From positions 10,077,001-10,141,000 of the forward strand of contig NC_044014.1 in the NCBI RefSeq assembly GCF_900496995.4: DNA of 64,000 nucleotides, read 5' to 3'. The notes under the pieces were generated by a model. The model had not been told where the DNA came from. It saw only the letters and a list, made by a program, of their open reading frames with translations, and made no database searches. Source of the DNA: Aquila chrysaetos chrysaetos. Taxonomy: Eukaryota; Chordata; Aves; Accipitriformes; Accipitridae. A program made the translations under genes and the position numbers. This document shows, piece by piece, positions 50,001-62,200 of the stretch; position 1 is the first letter of the stretch, and each line of letters begins with the position of its first letter.

Positions 50001-52666
50001 AGGATGATGGTTTAGAACAGTGTTGGCTAAAGCAATAAAAGAAAAAATTAGAATGTGTATTTAAAGTGGACTTGTTATGAATAAATACTGTAGTAATTTT
50101 TTTTTATGGAAAGAGGCCATCTTTTTTAAAATGCATGCATGGTTCTTTTGCAACAAACAATTTTTTGTAACAGTCAAAAATTAAGGCTTCTGCCACTTGA
50201 ATATGCAGTAGAAGATTTCCAGAGAACTGGGGTCTTCAGGTCTGTGCACCTCTTTTATGTTGCTTAGCTCAGTAATGTTTTGTACTAGCATTGAGGTGAG
50301 ATTTTCGGAAGTGCCTGTGATTGAAATGCACAAATATTTTTTTTGAGATTGAAATTGCATCCTTAGTGTGAAAGTTTGATTTATAACAAAATTTGAAAGC
50401 AGATTAGCATTGGTTAATATAATAATCATTGTATTTGAAGTACTGTATTTAGATTTCAGTAGAGCAAGGGGAGCAAATATGTGCATTATTACCTAAAGCT
50501 GTGTTAATCTTCCCAAAATGAAGTGTGAAGGAGAATTAGGCTGCTACAGTTACATTGTTAATCTAGTGAGTACTGAACATTTGCAGTGTATTAAGAGTCA
50601 TGGCAGCTAGCCATAATTGCTGTTGCTGAATGAAAAGTGTGTTGTGGTAGCGTTTTTCTGTTCTTTCACGTGCCCAGTTTGATGGATTCTGTATGTTGCT
50701 ACTGGACGTTGTACTGAAGGTGCTGTTAAATGTGGCAGTGTCACAGGCAGCTTTTTGCTTCCCTGCTTAACTTTCAAGTGTCTGACAGGTTAGTTAGTGT
50801 GGTATCATGTCCTATCTATTCCCCTCTCTCCACCTTTTTTTAATCAATCTTTTATTTTGTATTCTTCTTCCTGCTGCTGATAAAAAGTTTATGATTTTGA
50901 GTTCTATAGTCTTGTAGGGCTTTCAAATGGAGAATATGCCTTTAAGATTTTATACAGGACACGTGAAATTGATTTTCTATTTTTGTTTTGAAATAATACT
51001 GACTTCACTTTATCCAGGAATAGGATTGTACATTCCTTATGCTTCCCTCTCATCCTTTTCCCGATCCTAGCTTAAACTATGCTGAAGGCTAACGTAGCCA
51101 GCTTGGAAACTTTTTCAAGTTAACTTTTTTAAAGTGGAGAGATGAAAGGTGGTTTCCTTCCTATCATGAATGGAGTCGTGGTAAAACATGGTTTAGTGCT
51201 CAGAGTAATACTCAACTCATGCACTGGATTGCTGCAATTTTTTGGGTCGCTTGCTTAATTAACTCTGAGCGCTTCTGGGCATAAGCAGATGTCAGGATCT
51301 CAGTGGCGCTTTAATTTAAACAGATGATTTTGCACTGAAGCAGGCTTTCACCACCTTATATTACCACTCAGCTGCAAGAGTGCTGACCTCCAGCTGAGAA
51401 GAGAAAATGAATGATTTGGGGAGCAAGGTCTATAAGATGTGATTATGCCTTATGTGTTCTGATCTGTAAGGCATAGCTGTTAATATGTGCTTATTCAGAT
51501 GAAGCAATTGAGATCCTAAGGTACAAGGTGCTCTGTAGATGTAAATATGTATCATAATAATTTCAAGGCAGATGATATTTAAAATTAAAAAGTTAATATC
51601 AAAATATGTAAATAAAATTTAGTCTGAAGTCTCTCCATCATGAAATCTCCAACCTTTAGACTAATGAGCTATTTAATGGTATTAAGTATATGCTATATTC
51701 TTTTCACAGGCCTTGCAAGATCACTTGAATAAGTTTTCTGAGAATTTTGATCAAGTTCTGGCTTTCAAACCTACTGGGTGGACCTACTCTGATTCATGCC
51801 TTTCTCTGGTGGATATCAAACCTCAGACAAGAGGAAAGATCACCATATATGGTATAAGAGTGGTAAAGATTCAGTACATTTAATTTTGTGTGGATGCCTT
51901 TCATATTTTTATTCTGGAAACTCCTACTGTTCTTTGTAACCAATGCTTTTTCTGATAACTCGTTGAGAAACTGAACAGATGGTCACTACAGGAGAGATCT
52001 GTGAACTGAGTAATTGAGCACACTGTAAATACAGGTTTTTACATACATTTTGCTCCTGTCCTCCTCGTGCAAAAAGAGGCTTTTTTCTGATATAGGTAGA
52101 GAGTTCAGGGGTGAAGTCTTGGCCCAACTGATGCTGGTGGCAGTGGAGTTCCAGAGCCAAGATTTCATTCCACACCTTACTCATTTGTGAGAGACTGTGA
52201 GTCTTCCTCTCAGTTCTTATCGGAGGGTAGAGTTGAATCTCTTAACATTCATTTAACCAAATACTTGGTGTCGCTCAGTTTGTACTGATGAATGACTTGG
52301 TAACTTAATGCAAGGTAATTTTTCCAGAAGGAAAATCCAAGTTTTCATTTTACCTTAGCTATAAAATTTAGATCTCAAATATGAATTTAAAAAAAAAAAA
52401 AAAAATCATCTAAAGTATTTCTTAGCTGGAAGGCTTGAAAAAGTATTTTGGCAAGAAGCTAAGTAGACTGACAGATTGCTGTGATTTGTTTCATTTCAGG
52501 GATTCCTTACAGTGAACACAGCAGTTACCTGGAAATGAAGCGTTTTGTTCAATGGTTGAAGCCACAGAAAATCATCCCCACTGTAAATGTTGGTGACTGG
52601 AGAGCCAGAAGCTTGATGGAGAAGCATTTTAGAGACTGGATGATTGAGGGCAGTAGACATAAATAA
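34624..52666 (+). CDS. DCLRE1A: DCLRE1A, DNA cross-link repair 1A protein SNM1A (whole gene, 9 coding exons)
   Basis: The span covers start to stop codon; exons are listed separately. Joined, they give 2997 nt, 998 residues plus stop (human about 1040), with all phases consistent. SNM1A is a nuclear 5'-3' exonuclease that digests past interstrand crosslinks. Domains: conserved N-terminus [12 protein letters not shown]4 zinc finger with C108, C111, H126, C130; long disordered region with acidic and Ser-rich stretches; PIP box QMDIGVFF at 559-566 for PCNA; metallo-beta-lactamase fold with D670, HFHSDH at 687-692, H748 and D770; beta-CASP motifs D794, H950 and V974. No key residue is missing. 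The start ATG has G at -3 and is the first ATG of this frame in the exon; a longer frame opening only at non-ATG codons was not used. Divergent from NHLRC2 across the CpG island. Confidence 0.97.
35042..36619 (+). other. DCLRE1A: DCLRE1A intron 1 (first coding-region intron)
   Basis: A 1578-bp AT-rich intron, donor GTATGA, acceptor CTTTTCGTAG. I see no repeat or other feature in it. Confidence 0.7.
36620..38191 (+). CDS. DCLRE1A: DCLRE1A coding exon 2 (large central exon, PIP box)
   Basis: Residues 140-663, 1572 nt. Acceptor TTCGTAG|AGTG, donor ATACCAG|GTGAGA. It opens with [20 protein letters not shown], which is well conserved, then becomes divergent, Ser-rich and acidic. Landmarks are [17 protein letters not shown], the PIP box [13 protein letters not shown] and the ending [12 protein letters not shown]. 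The open frame upstream of 36620 is intronic. Confidence 0.95.
38192..40086 (+). other. DCLRE1A: DCLRE1A intron 2
   Basis: A 1895-bp AT-rich intron, acceptor TTTTTGCTGTAG. No repeat or RNA gene recognised. Confidence 0.7.
40087..40220 (+). CDS. DCLRE1A: DCLRE1A coding exon 3 (MBL motifs 1 and 2)
   Basis: Residues 664-708. It encodes [11 protein letters not shown] and [14 protein letters not shown], supplying D670 and the HxHxDH metal-binding motif (H687, H689, D691, H692). Donor AATAAG|GTAAGG. Confidence 0.97.
40221..41382 (+). other. DCLRE1A: DCLRE1A intron 3 (contains CR1)
   Basis: A 1162-bp intron, acceptor CCCGTTACAG. Well over half of it is an antisense CR1 LINE fragment, listed separately. 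Confidence 0.8.
40455..41160 (-). mobile_element. CR1 LINE, old internally deleted copy
   Basis: Read on the minus strand, two CR1 segments follow each other in the right order. The upstream part (about 41160-40850) decodes to endonuclease-domain remnants: an [12 protein letters not shown] stretch resembling CR1 YRPPDQEEEV, then in a shifted frame [17 protein letters not shown], like CR1 HPDICWK..AGHKQSRR. The downstream part (about 40840-40455) matches the CR1 3' end: TGGAGAAGAGATGGCT, a CACTGCAACAGGTTGC segment and GACCTCTAGAGATCC near the terminus. The reverse transcriptase region between them is missing. Frameshifts and stops show it is inactive. Confidence 0.85.
41383..41501 (+). CDS. 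DCLRE1A: DCLRE1A coding exon 4
   Basis: Residues 709-747 plus two bases. It encodes [20 protein letters not shown], then [19 protein letters not shown]. The donor falls inside the DANHCPG motif (CA|GTACGT), with His748 completed by the next exon. Confidence 0.96.
41502..43233 (+). other. DCLRE1A: DCLRE1A intron 4
   Basis: A 1732-bp intron, acceptor TTTGTTTGTTTCAG. I recognise no repeat family or exon in it. Confidence 0.65.
43234..43377 (+). CDS. DCLRE1A: DCLRE1A coding exon 5 (MBL motifs 3 and 4, beta-CASP motif A)
   Basis: Residues 748-795 plus two bases. It encodes [20 protein letters not shown], then [12 protein letters not shown] and LYLDTT. It supplies H748, D770 (metal binding) and D794 (motif A). 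Donor ACCAC|GTAAGT. Confidence 0.97.
43378..44261 (+). other. DCLRE1A: DCLRE1A intron 5
   Basis: An 884-bp AT-rich intron, acceptor CCATGCCCCAG. Nothing else recognised. Confidence 0.7.
44262..44407 (+). CDS. DCLRE1A: DCLRE1A coding exon 6 (beta-CASP)
   Basis: Residues 796-844 plus one base. It encodes [30 protein letters not shown] and [16 protein letters not shown]. Donor TTTTAG|GTATGT. Confidence 0.96.
44408..45472 (+). other. DCLRE1A: DCLRE1A intron 6
   Basis: A 1065-bp AT-rich intron containing a 19-A run at 44710-44728. Acceptor AATCTTAAAG. No other feature recognised. Confidence 0.7.
45473..45627 (+). CDS. DCLRE1A: DCLRE1A coding exon 7
   Basis: Residues 845-896. It encodes [36 protein letters not shown] and [13 protein letters not shown]. 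Donor TTTAAG|GTAAGT. Confidence 0.96.
45628..51709 (+). other. DCLRE1A: DCLRE1A intron 7, 6.1 kb
   Basis: The largest intron of this gene. A possible MIR-type SINE relic lies near 46578-46640. The 46945-47157 open frame has no recognisable family or splice context. The rest is AT-rich and unclassified. Confidence 0.6.
46578..46640 (+). mobile_element. Possible ancient MIR/CORE-SINE relic
   Basis: The stretch from ACTTGGATTC through TGCTGTGCCATCTCAAGCAA resembles the MIR middle section (CTGGGTTCGAAT ... CTGTGTGACCTTGGGCAAGT) at roughly two bases in three by eye. The alignment is short and degraded, so chance similarity is possible. Confidence 0.28.
51710..51851 (+). CDS. DCLRE1A: DCLRE1A coding exon 8
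   Basis: Residues 897-943 plus one base. It encodes [22 protein letters not shown] and the end GKITIYG. Acceptor TTTTCACAG|GCC, donor ATATG|GTATAA. Confidence 0.95.
51852..52499 (+). other. DCLRE1A: DCLRE1A intron 8
   Basis: A 648-bp intron with an A run near 52388-52405 and acceptor TTCATTTCAG. Nothing else recognised. Confidence 0.7.
52500..52666 (+). CDS. DCLRE1A: DCLRE1A coding exon 9, with stop codon
   Basis: Residues 944-998 and a TAA stop. It encodes [20 protein letters not shown], then [14 protein letters not shown], carrying beta-CASP motif B (H950) and motif C (V974). V974 is the valine typical of the DNA-directed SNM1 branch. Confidence 0.97.
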
Positions 52667-53254
52667 ATGTAAGGAAGAATATATATTTCAAAGGAGGTAG
52701 GCTGGAGTGGGAATTGTGAGTTCCTGTGAGTTTTATTTAACTCATTTTTCCACGGAGCTTTCTTTAGGGAGGACTAAGCTGCCATTCTCCTGAGAAAGCT
52801 GAATTGGGGGGCGGAGGGGAAAGGCACCTTGCTTCCTCCTGTACCTACTACTTATTTTTCCCATAAATTAATAACTTTTATTCCAAATGCATATTTCTGG
52901 TTATTTTTATTTACTCCTTTTTCTCCATTCTTAATTTTCCTAACATTATGGAGATGCCCAGATGTATAATGCTGGGGAAGAAACTGCCTCTGGGTTAATC
53001 ATTTCTGAAAAGAAGTTATTGTAATAAATGAGACAGTATTAAGCATATGTCACATGCTGTCAATTCAGGCTTCAGAGAAGCTCATTTCATGAGACAGAAC
53101 TGGCTATTGTGATTCAAATCTTGTAAACAGAGTTTACCTTGTGAGAGAGGATTGGCTCAGGCTCTTGCAGCAGATGCACTTCTGAGAATGATTTTTATAA
53201 AAGACAATGCTACCTACTTTCCACTCAAGATTTTCTGATTTTTTTTTTTTTTTA

Positions 53255-53260
53255 AATAAA
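53255..53260 (+). promoter_or_regulatory. Candidate polyadenylation signal of DCLRE1A
   Basis: AATAAA lies 589 bases after the stop codon, followed within about 20 bases by TGTGTTCTTTCTG, a good GU/U-rich downstream element. An alternative AATAAA sits at 53023-53028. The short 3' UTR is inferred. Confidence 0.5.
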
Positions 53261-53279
53261 GAACCTACATGAAGCTTGT

Positions 53280-56200
53280 GTGTTCTTTCTGAGCAAAATG
53301 TGTTTCTTTTCAGTACCATAGTTGTTAATCTGAGAAACCTGTCTGTAATATCTTTGGTGAATGTTCTGTATATGTTGATTGTATAAGATTGCTTCACCAT
53401 CCTGGTAGTGCAAATTCTCAAAATGTGGTCAAAGCACAGAAATGGTTCCTCTCCATGTAGTCCCCTACAATGCATTTGGGTTTGCAGGGTTGTTACATGA
53501 ATTCTGGAAAAACAAGAAAGGCAAATGTTAGTACTGGCAGCAGAAAGGTAAGTTTCACTTTGCATTTTTTTCCCCTGAATCCTACCAGATTATCAGTGCT
53601 GCTTTTCCTGTATCTGCTTGGTATCTGTGATACTGAAGTGTTTGGTTGCATGCAGGCACACTAGTATAATTTTAAGCGCTAAAATAAAAACTGTTCCAAA
53701 CTTCCAGGACATGCAAAGGTTGCATCATGCATAAAGAATCATCCCCCAACTCCCCAGAACAGCTCATCTGAAAACTTCAATGCCATTTTTTGTTGGGAAA
53801 ACATTTCTTTAATGATCAGTGTAAGTTTACATAGATCCTTGTCTTTGAGTGACAAGCTCTGTAATGTGAAGTCACTTTGGTTTTATTTCTGTCTTCTGAG
53901 AGAAATGACTGCAAAACTCCAATGGGGGGGGGAAAAGTTCTTGTACTGATTCACAATTCTTTCAGTACGTTCACTGAAATATGGCATTGTTTTTATTTTA
54001 CATAATGCATTACGATAGCACTCCTTACTGCAGAAAGTGCTAACTGTCTTGGATTGGCATGCTCGTTCCTAGGATTCCACTCTTTGTTGGAGTAGGTGTT
54101 TGAAAAAGAATCTTTTACAGCCCTTGTGAATACTGAACCTGAATTAATGCCTTGTACAAGTCAGAGCAATTTGAGGATTCTGTTTGGCAGGCAAATGCTT
54201 CTAGCAGTTGAATCATTAAGGAATTGTGCATGGAGGTTTTTGTTGCCTCCCGAGTCTTTTTCCTGACTAGTTTTGCACCAAGTATGAGGGGCTGGAGTAA
54301 GCACCCCAAAGTCAAAATCTTAATTGCAATTCTGACAACATCTTGGTTCAACAGTTGCATTTTCAAGAATGAATATTCCTACAGAGAATGAGTATGTCTG
54401 TGTGCTCTCAACGTGCTGATGCTTAGAGGTGTGTGATTCCCTTAGTTAGCCTGCATGCAAGTAGTAACACAGAACCAAAATAATCTGGCTTTCAGTGCAG
54501 CTGGTAGGTACGAGACAGCTGTTGCCTCTCTGTGGTTCTTCCTGCTATCAGTTTCTACCCTGTTACCCAGAATGAAGGGTGGTTTGTTTGGTTGTTTTTT
54601 TTTTTTTTTTAAAAGCAAACTTATTTCTGAAACTAAACCAGAAAAATGATGTATCTTGGAAGACACTGACATTGGCATCTGCTGGACTGACCCAGTTAAT
54701 CCTTCCCTGATTTGGAACAGATGGTGATAGGCTCACTTCAGTCAGCAAAGCAGAATGGCTTTTGTGCTGGGTTCCATTTTTTGTCTCTATGTGCTGGGGC
54801 CTGTTTCCAGTTGCCTGCTCCACTGTAGGTATTCCTGCATCAGCCCACTCGTTGCTTTCGCTCCTCCCTCTTTCTGGTTTGTATTTGCACTAATACCAGC
54901 TGATTTTTGTGGGTAGACTCAAATTCTGCAGCATTTCATCCACCTTTGTGTTAGGAGATCTCCATGTTATCCAGTTACTTGGCCTCCTTCGTATGGAAAA
55001 AAGTCTTCAGAATCCAAACTCAGGAAGAAATTACTATTTTTGTTCTCATTATTGTAAAGGAAGAAGATTAATAACAGGATTAGATTGTTTAGATTGCCAA
55101 GAAGAACATATAAGCAGATGTGGAAAACCATTTAATTAAACAAGAATTTTGTGGGAAGATTTATAGCAGGATCTTTTCCCTTGTGTAGCTTGTTCCAAGG
55201 GACAGCTCTCTGATCACAGCAGGTTAAGTCCTTTGGGGAGCACAGACCTGATTTCAGCATTATTGCACAGGTGTAATTAATTAGGGAGTGGCTCCACTTT
55301 TCCTAATGAAGGAGTGAATGTTTTTTTCAGTCTTTTGGCAGTGTTGGCATTATAGATGCATGAGTGAAAGCATTTGTTATTTTGGTTTAGAGTGCTGGCT
55401 CTACCTACAGCGAATCTACCACTTTTTCAAAGTCAATAGACTGGGATTTTTGGTCTCTGTGTTAAAGAAAGCTGGACCAGAGTTCCCTGAACAGTGGGGT
55501 GAATGAGTCAGTCTGTGTCCTTACCTTCACATCAGACGAGTGTCACGTGTTGATATAGGTAATATCAGATTTTACTAAAGCAAGATGGGCCTGTGAACAT
55601 CCCGGAGGCTCTTCCAGTTTGTCTAGTGCTGACAGACTCGGGGCAGAAGGCAAAGCAAACGAAAGGGGCAGCTGCAACACTCTCTTGATCAGCGCCCAGA
55701 ATGGTTTTCAAAGCCAACCACTCTAAAGAATCACTTTGTATTTCCCATCAGGACTCCTGCTCTGATTACATATCGCCCCAATAGGCAGATAAATGAGCTA
55801 AAAGCAACGCTGTTTGGAAGGGGTAGAGGGAGGGGAAAGGGGAGAGGAGGAAAGCAGCTCACTCACTGTGCCGACTCAGGCAATGCGTTTCAGGCTGGCT
55901 GTGATAAATGAAAGCAGCACCTGCACCCGTGCCCCATGGTGGTCACTGAGGAGGCTTCTGGGACGACACTGCGAAATAAAAGCATATGGACAATTAAAGG
56001 GAACTTCAAGGTGCTCGGTAGCTTTTTAAACCTTGACATCAAAACGATTGATAGTAACTTGGAGTGGAGAAAGGAACTGAGATGTCATTGGGATCGTTAA
56101 AGCATTTCTCTTATCTGATCAAATCTGTCTACTCATATATGCTTAGTAAAAGCTATTAAAATAAATTTCTGTTTAAGTTTGTTTTTAAAGATAGCATGAC

Positions 56201-59200
56201 TTCAGATAATATCCTTCGAGCAATTTGGCATTGATTTTTACTGACACTGTGTTTTGAATTTGAAGACTGCTTAGGGGGATTACGTGGGAGACTTGTTACC
56301 ATGTCAGGCTAAAGGTGCAGTTATTGCCTTGATGTGTTTTCTCTGTCTACTGAATAAGTTTTGGTGAGTTTTCTTTGGTAGGGGACGAAAAGCAGGTGAG
56401 TTTTGAGAGTAAGAGAACGCAGCCCAAATGTTCCCATTCCCCCTTAGCTACAGAAAACCAGCTGCTTCTCATTTCAGAATCAAAACAAATCAGAGCATCT
56501 CTTTTGAGGGTGGGGCATGGGCTGCTCTACATCTTTAGGATTTATAGTGAAATGGTGCAATTTGAAATTGTATTCAATATCTGCCATTCCAACTCAACTG
56601 TGTTTGCAAAACACTCAGTATTTGTAAAAAACACAGCATTGGTATCTAGGGGGATTTATGACAAGGATGAATGAAATTCACAGGAATTATTGAAAGTTTG
56701 TCAGTACAAATACTAGAAATTGGAGCTGTTAAGTTTTACGTGTTGGTTCAGATGATAAATGTGCATTTGGAGTGCTAAATGTAATGCTCTCCCCAGGAAA
56801 GCTAGGAGGAGCTTACAGCCCTCTGACAGAAATGAAGGGACAAGACGAGCTGCCACTGTTTGCAGGTGAGGACGGCAGCGCCGAAGAGCTAGCTGCCTTC
56901 CCACTGAATCCATCCCAGCTCTACCCGTTGTCTGTGGGCACGAGTTTCAATGGAGAAGCTGTAGCCTGCAAAGGCAGAGCCCTGCACCGCCTGGGTGCCT
57001 CCTCTCTTTCCCCTTTCTACTCTGAACCTTTACCCACTGTTGTACAACGGCACCTTGTTATCGAATCTCCAGCAAATACTTTGGCAGGGAAGAGGCTTTT
57101 CCACTCTGTCACATCTGCTCTGGTATCTCCGAGCAGATAGATAGTGACTTGTTTGTGCCAGTTTCCAACAAGTACTTACATAAAACAAACAGTTTTTAAA
57201 ACCTCTAAGCTTTCTCATTTGGCATTTGACTTTAACTTTATTCACCTTTCCTTCTGTACATTGTATTGGTTGTTAAGGATGGAAGAGGAAAAAAGTTCAC
57301 CATCTCAGGGAAAAAGATACCAACAGTGCACCCGAGGAAAAGGTGACACAAGGACACACATGTGAACACGAGTGACTTTGGAGCTGAGTTCAGCAAGATC
57401 AGGGCTGGCTGTGAGGTTCTACAGGTACTGACCCCCACTGCCTCCCACCCTTCCCGGCTGCCCACTACCTTCCTCCGTGCAGAGAGTCACTGATTTCAGT
57501 GAACTCTTTTGCAAGAAGCAACATTTATTTTTCTGATCACTCCAGTTATTTGTCTGTCAGCTCCTAGCAGAGACCTCCCGAAATGCAGCGCTGCCAGCAG
57601 CAGGATCTAACCCACTTTTCAGCTCCTGCTTTGGGGAAGAGATGAGTTGAGGCATTTATTTCAGCAGGGCTTCCTCGATCAGAGAAAGGTTGGATTTCAC
57701 TTGTGACTGAAAGCGTGTTATTTGCTTGGCTCTCTGCCCTGCTCTATTGCTTGAACAGGGGAGGTAAAGCTGAAATTTGGTTCTTTGTGCTGCTACCCAG
57801 CGACCGTCTTAGGAACTGAGCTCTGCAGCAATAGCAGGAGCCTGGTTTTTCTCTAACACCTTCATGGTCACTCACAGCACATCTCATTCCTCCCAGCTCT
57901 TCCACAGGGAGAGCATCGGCGGGGCACACGGCCGGGCAGGGGAGAGCGGCATCCCACGGCATTGCTGAGGCAGGGACCGATGGCCCCAGGGAGGGCAGAA
58001 ATGGGGTCCTGGGCCATGGGGGACGCCCTGAGGGGGCTGGGCAGGGCCATTAGGGACTATTGGTACCCTCAGGGCCCTGACAAACGTTTCCAGCAGCGTG
58101 TGAAGGTTTCTGGTTTTCTGCCATGCAACAACACAGTATTCCCGATGTGGAGCCCTCTGTTTTTGACAAAGCAGCAGCGACAAAGGGAGAGGGGGCGGTG
58201 GTACACTTAGTGATGGCTTGTTAGGTAATGACAAATGACCAAACCGCCCTAACAGATTAATTGGGGGGGGGGGAGCAGGAATGCTGTCCCCTGTGCTCAT
58301 TTGGCAAAGGGCGATGCACAATGCTGGAAAAGCCCGGCTAAGGACAGCAGGGTAGAAGGTGAGCCGGGCATGGCTCTGTGGAGCCACCACCAGCCGGAGC
58401 TGGGGGTCCACAGCCTCCCCATAGCGATGCCCACACCAACGCCGCCCGCAGACCCCTCCAGCTTTAGCTGGAGTTACTTGGAGGCTGTTTGTCCTGCCTC
58501 ACCTGCCCTGATAGCGTTCCTAAACCTACTTGCTGAGCACCACGTGCTGACAGCGTCCTGGCTATGTCCCACCTGGAGGATCAGGGCAGGAACCAGCTGT
58601 GAACTTCCCCTGCTCCAGAGAGGCTGGCACCTCGAGATCCGGCAGCCGTTCTTGGGTCCGTGGATGGGACAGCACAGGAAATGCAATGGCCCATGTTAAC
58701 CCATTTTGCACACCAAAGGGACAGCTACCAACCGCTCAGGGGTTTTCACTGCCTGATTTGTACTACTTTGGTCAAACACAGCCTGCGAGGAGCTGCCAGC
58801 GATCTGCTCTCACCCGTGAATGAAACCAAAAGCTCTGGGAAAGAACTGGGGGACACCATCAGGCTCATAAAAAGCCTCATCCCCACGTGATTCAAATCAA
58901 GTCATTCCCTTCTGTTGACAACTCACTTCTTTCTTCCTTTTTTCTCTCTCCTTGTTAATCCTTGGAGGAGTACTAATTTCAACTGGAGATCCTTGCATGC
59001 AAATTGGAGTCTAAGCCAAAGGCAGGCAGAAGAGGTGGTGAAGGACTCCGTGTGCATCTGTAATAAATATGATAGTGGTAGAGCGTGCTGGAGCGAATGA
59101 AGATATGAGAGGGTTGCACACTGCAACAGCTGTGAAGTGTGATACTTAATCAGGGAATTACACAGCATCAGAAGTGAACGATCAGTGACTTCAGTCAAAG

Positions 59201-62200
59201 CCAGCAGGTGTCTGGGCTCGCGTGTCCTGGTTTGGTGCCTTCCAGTTTGTTCCCAGGATGTTCATTCATTCCTCCGCCTACTGGGGACAGCAAACATCTT
59301 ACCTTTGTCTGCTACAGATTTGGCCGTGACCCCAGGCTGTTCGTCAGGAAGCACAGGAGCCCACCATGCAGGATGGCCACTTGCTGAGATGAACTGTGGC
59401 TCAGACCATGCCCCCAGGTACACATTGGAGCTGCTTCTTTTCTTTTCTTTTCTTTTCTTTTCTTTTCTTTTCTTTTCTTTTCTTTTCTTTTCTTTTCTTT
59501 TCTTTTCTTTTCTTTTCTTTTCTTTTCTTTTCTTTTTCTTTTCTTTTTCTTTTCTTTTTCTTTTCTTTTTCTTTTTCTTTTTTCTTTTCTTTTCTTTTCT
59601 GTCAGAACACGGTGCTGCAGCCCCTGGGGATGAGGCAGCACGTGGGTCCCCTGAGGGGAGAAGAGCGGTGACCACAATCTCCTGCAGGCTGGGTATGTTG
59701 GGTGACGTTATCCTCCCATCTTCTTGCTGCAATGCCAAAACACCCCTGCACTATTCCAGCTTCGTGATCATCAGCAGTGAGTACCATTTGCAGGACTTAA
59801 ACAAGACAAAGATAAATGGATGAAAACTCCCAGGGTGCCAGGACCATGGAGCAGTGGATGTTTCATCATGGTGCCAGAGAGACCAGACATATATTTATTC
59901 TGAGTTATTACAATGCTTTAGCTGACCTTGAAAAGCAGGTACTACTGCCACTTGTCTGATGCTAGGGAATAACCTTAAGCTGATTTTTTTTTTTTAAATC
60001 ACCAAATATGACAAAAATGTATTTCCGCAGAACCCCGGTTTTACAGTCTTTAACTTGATTTTTTTCCTACCTCCAGTACCTCTTGCTATTTATAGCTATT
60101 CCTCATGACTCAGTTTTCCTTCCTCTCTGTTCACCCCCCAGCTACTCTTCCACTACTGGGGATTTCTCAGAAACGTTACGCTGCCAGAATTCACCTTTAT
60201 TCTTAGAAATAGGAGCACAAGGACATTTGCCTGGAAGCAAAATGACATCTCTGAAGAATGACATGGGCTTGGGACATCGAATAAAATAGAAGAGGGCAAA
60301 TTGGAGGGTAGAAGGCCAGAATTTCTGTGGGGCATCTAAGCTGTTTAAGGGCACTTAGTGTGTAAATGAGGTTATTTTGACAAAATGTGTCCTAGTATGG
60401 AATGTGCGACTGATCAGTAGGGGCTGCTGAGGAGCAAGTACTTGAAAACATGGGCTCCTTCTGGCTAAAAATATTGTGCCACCTTCATGGCTGATGGTGG
60501 TAGTATCCTTCTAACAGTCCTTGGAGGGGCATAAATCATGGTTTTATGCTGTGCTTTATAGGCACGGACAGAACCAGAAACAGATTTCATGGGAAAACTT
60601 AGGCAGAAAAAAAAAAAGGGATGTAGCTCAGTGATGACCATGGTGATGACCACTGTGCTCGGCTGGGTTTCAGAAGGATGTTCTGTGGCATTTTATGTCC
60701 ATTGTGCTGTGCAAAACCCACGGCGCTCTTCCTCTGTCCTGCAGCACCGGTGCGAACAGAGCAGCAGCGGACGTTCGCACCTGCACTCAGCCAGCCTGGC
60801 TGCAGGTTTTCACCTGCTGTCCTCTCCATCCCTGCACGCTCCGCCTGCATCGCTGCTTCTGATATACCCCTGGTCAGTCCGTCAAATGATCGCTTCACCG
60901 AATTTACCTCTCTGACTCGAGAGCTGGGAGTTTCAGATGGGCCGTTCCCTAGCCAGGACTACGTGCATGGAAACTGGTTAGTGGACGTGCCCCTGTGCTC
61001 GTACCCCACAGCTGCTGTGCTTTGCTGGTTTTCACGTACCCGCACAGACCCTCTCTGCAGCTCAGGCACGCCGGGACTGATGCTTCATAGAACACTGGAG
61101 CTGGTCAGTGCACAGATTTAGGATGTTCAAGTGCCCAGAAATCCTGGGCAAATGTACAAGATCCTTTCAGTCTGCCAGAACAACATTTCCAGGTGGGAAA
61201 GGACAAGTCTGAGAAATGCAAATACACGGTGGGCCTTTCCAAATGGGTTTCGTAGCATACAACTAATAATTCAGTGCTTTTCACAGAAAAGTAAGGGCAG
61301 ACAAGGCATATGCTCTAACTCTTCCAAGCTTTTTTCCCCTCGTCTCATTTTTCTTCTGGGATTATAAAAGATGGAGGCTTAGATTGATTTGTTTTTCTCT
61401 TCTGGAGCAGGGGCTTGGGGATTTCACTTTTATAAGGAACTTCTGCCATGTGGAGAAAGGTCAGAATCAGTTTTTGCTTTGGGTTTTTGATTTGGGTTTA
61501 TTTTTTGAGTGTTTTGTTTTTCCATTTTCCAGGGCCGTTGGAGACAGGCCTGCACCACACCGTGGCGATTCCAGGTAGATGCTATGTAGAGCAGAGCTAC
61601 AACAGAAGAGGGCTCCCAAGAAAGACGGTCTCCATCTCTCCCTATTTGGCTGATCCAGCTCTAACACTGCTGAAAGAGGGATCAGCATCCTTGGTGTTCA
61701 TGGCAGCAGCTGTCTCAGATTTTCAGCCTACAATTACAAACCATTTAATTATCCTACAACACTGCCTGGGATTATGTACACTTTAAGCTGCATTATGCAG
61801 CAGCAGTTTGTCTGGCACAATCAGCGTTGATGGCCTCTGTTGCTGGAAGTGTCAGGGCCAAAGGCGGAGCAGGCTTGCGGCAGCTCATCTGCTCTCTGGC
61901 CGCCTGGGAACCGCTTGCCGGACTTTGCTTTTGGCTCTTATCTCCTTTAATCAGCTTTGTCAACCCCATTTCCTTGCCATGACGGAAGAACTGAACTGAA
62001 CTGGGAAGAGGAGTCTAAGGAGACCTTGCAGACAGAAGCTGTCGTCCCATGCAGAGGGTTTGTTTGCTTTGGTGGCAGAGGTGTTGAGTTCTTTGGGGAA
62101 GAGTCCCCTGGGCTGGCAGCCTGTGACTAGGGCTCTGTGGAGTGATGATAATAGCAAACATTCAGCGTTTTGAAACACAAGATTAGCACCACTGATAGCC

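Noticed and set aside
57884-58411. 175-residue minus-strand frame in a GC-rich patch
   Set aside because: Proline-rich, low complexity, no domain and no splice-site logic. High GC makes long frames likely by chance.
59185-59823. Phe/Ser/Leu-rich and Lys/Glu/Arg-rich frames of up to 212 residues
   Set aside because: They are translations of the TTTTC microsatellite.
60678-61121. 147-residue plus-strand frame
   Set aside because: It lies in a GC-rich patch, has no recognisable domain, and overlapping frames on both strands are also open.
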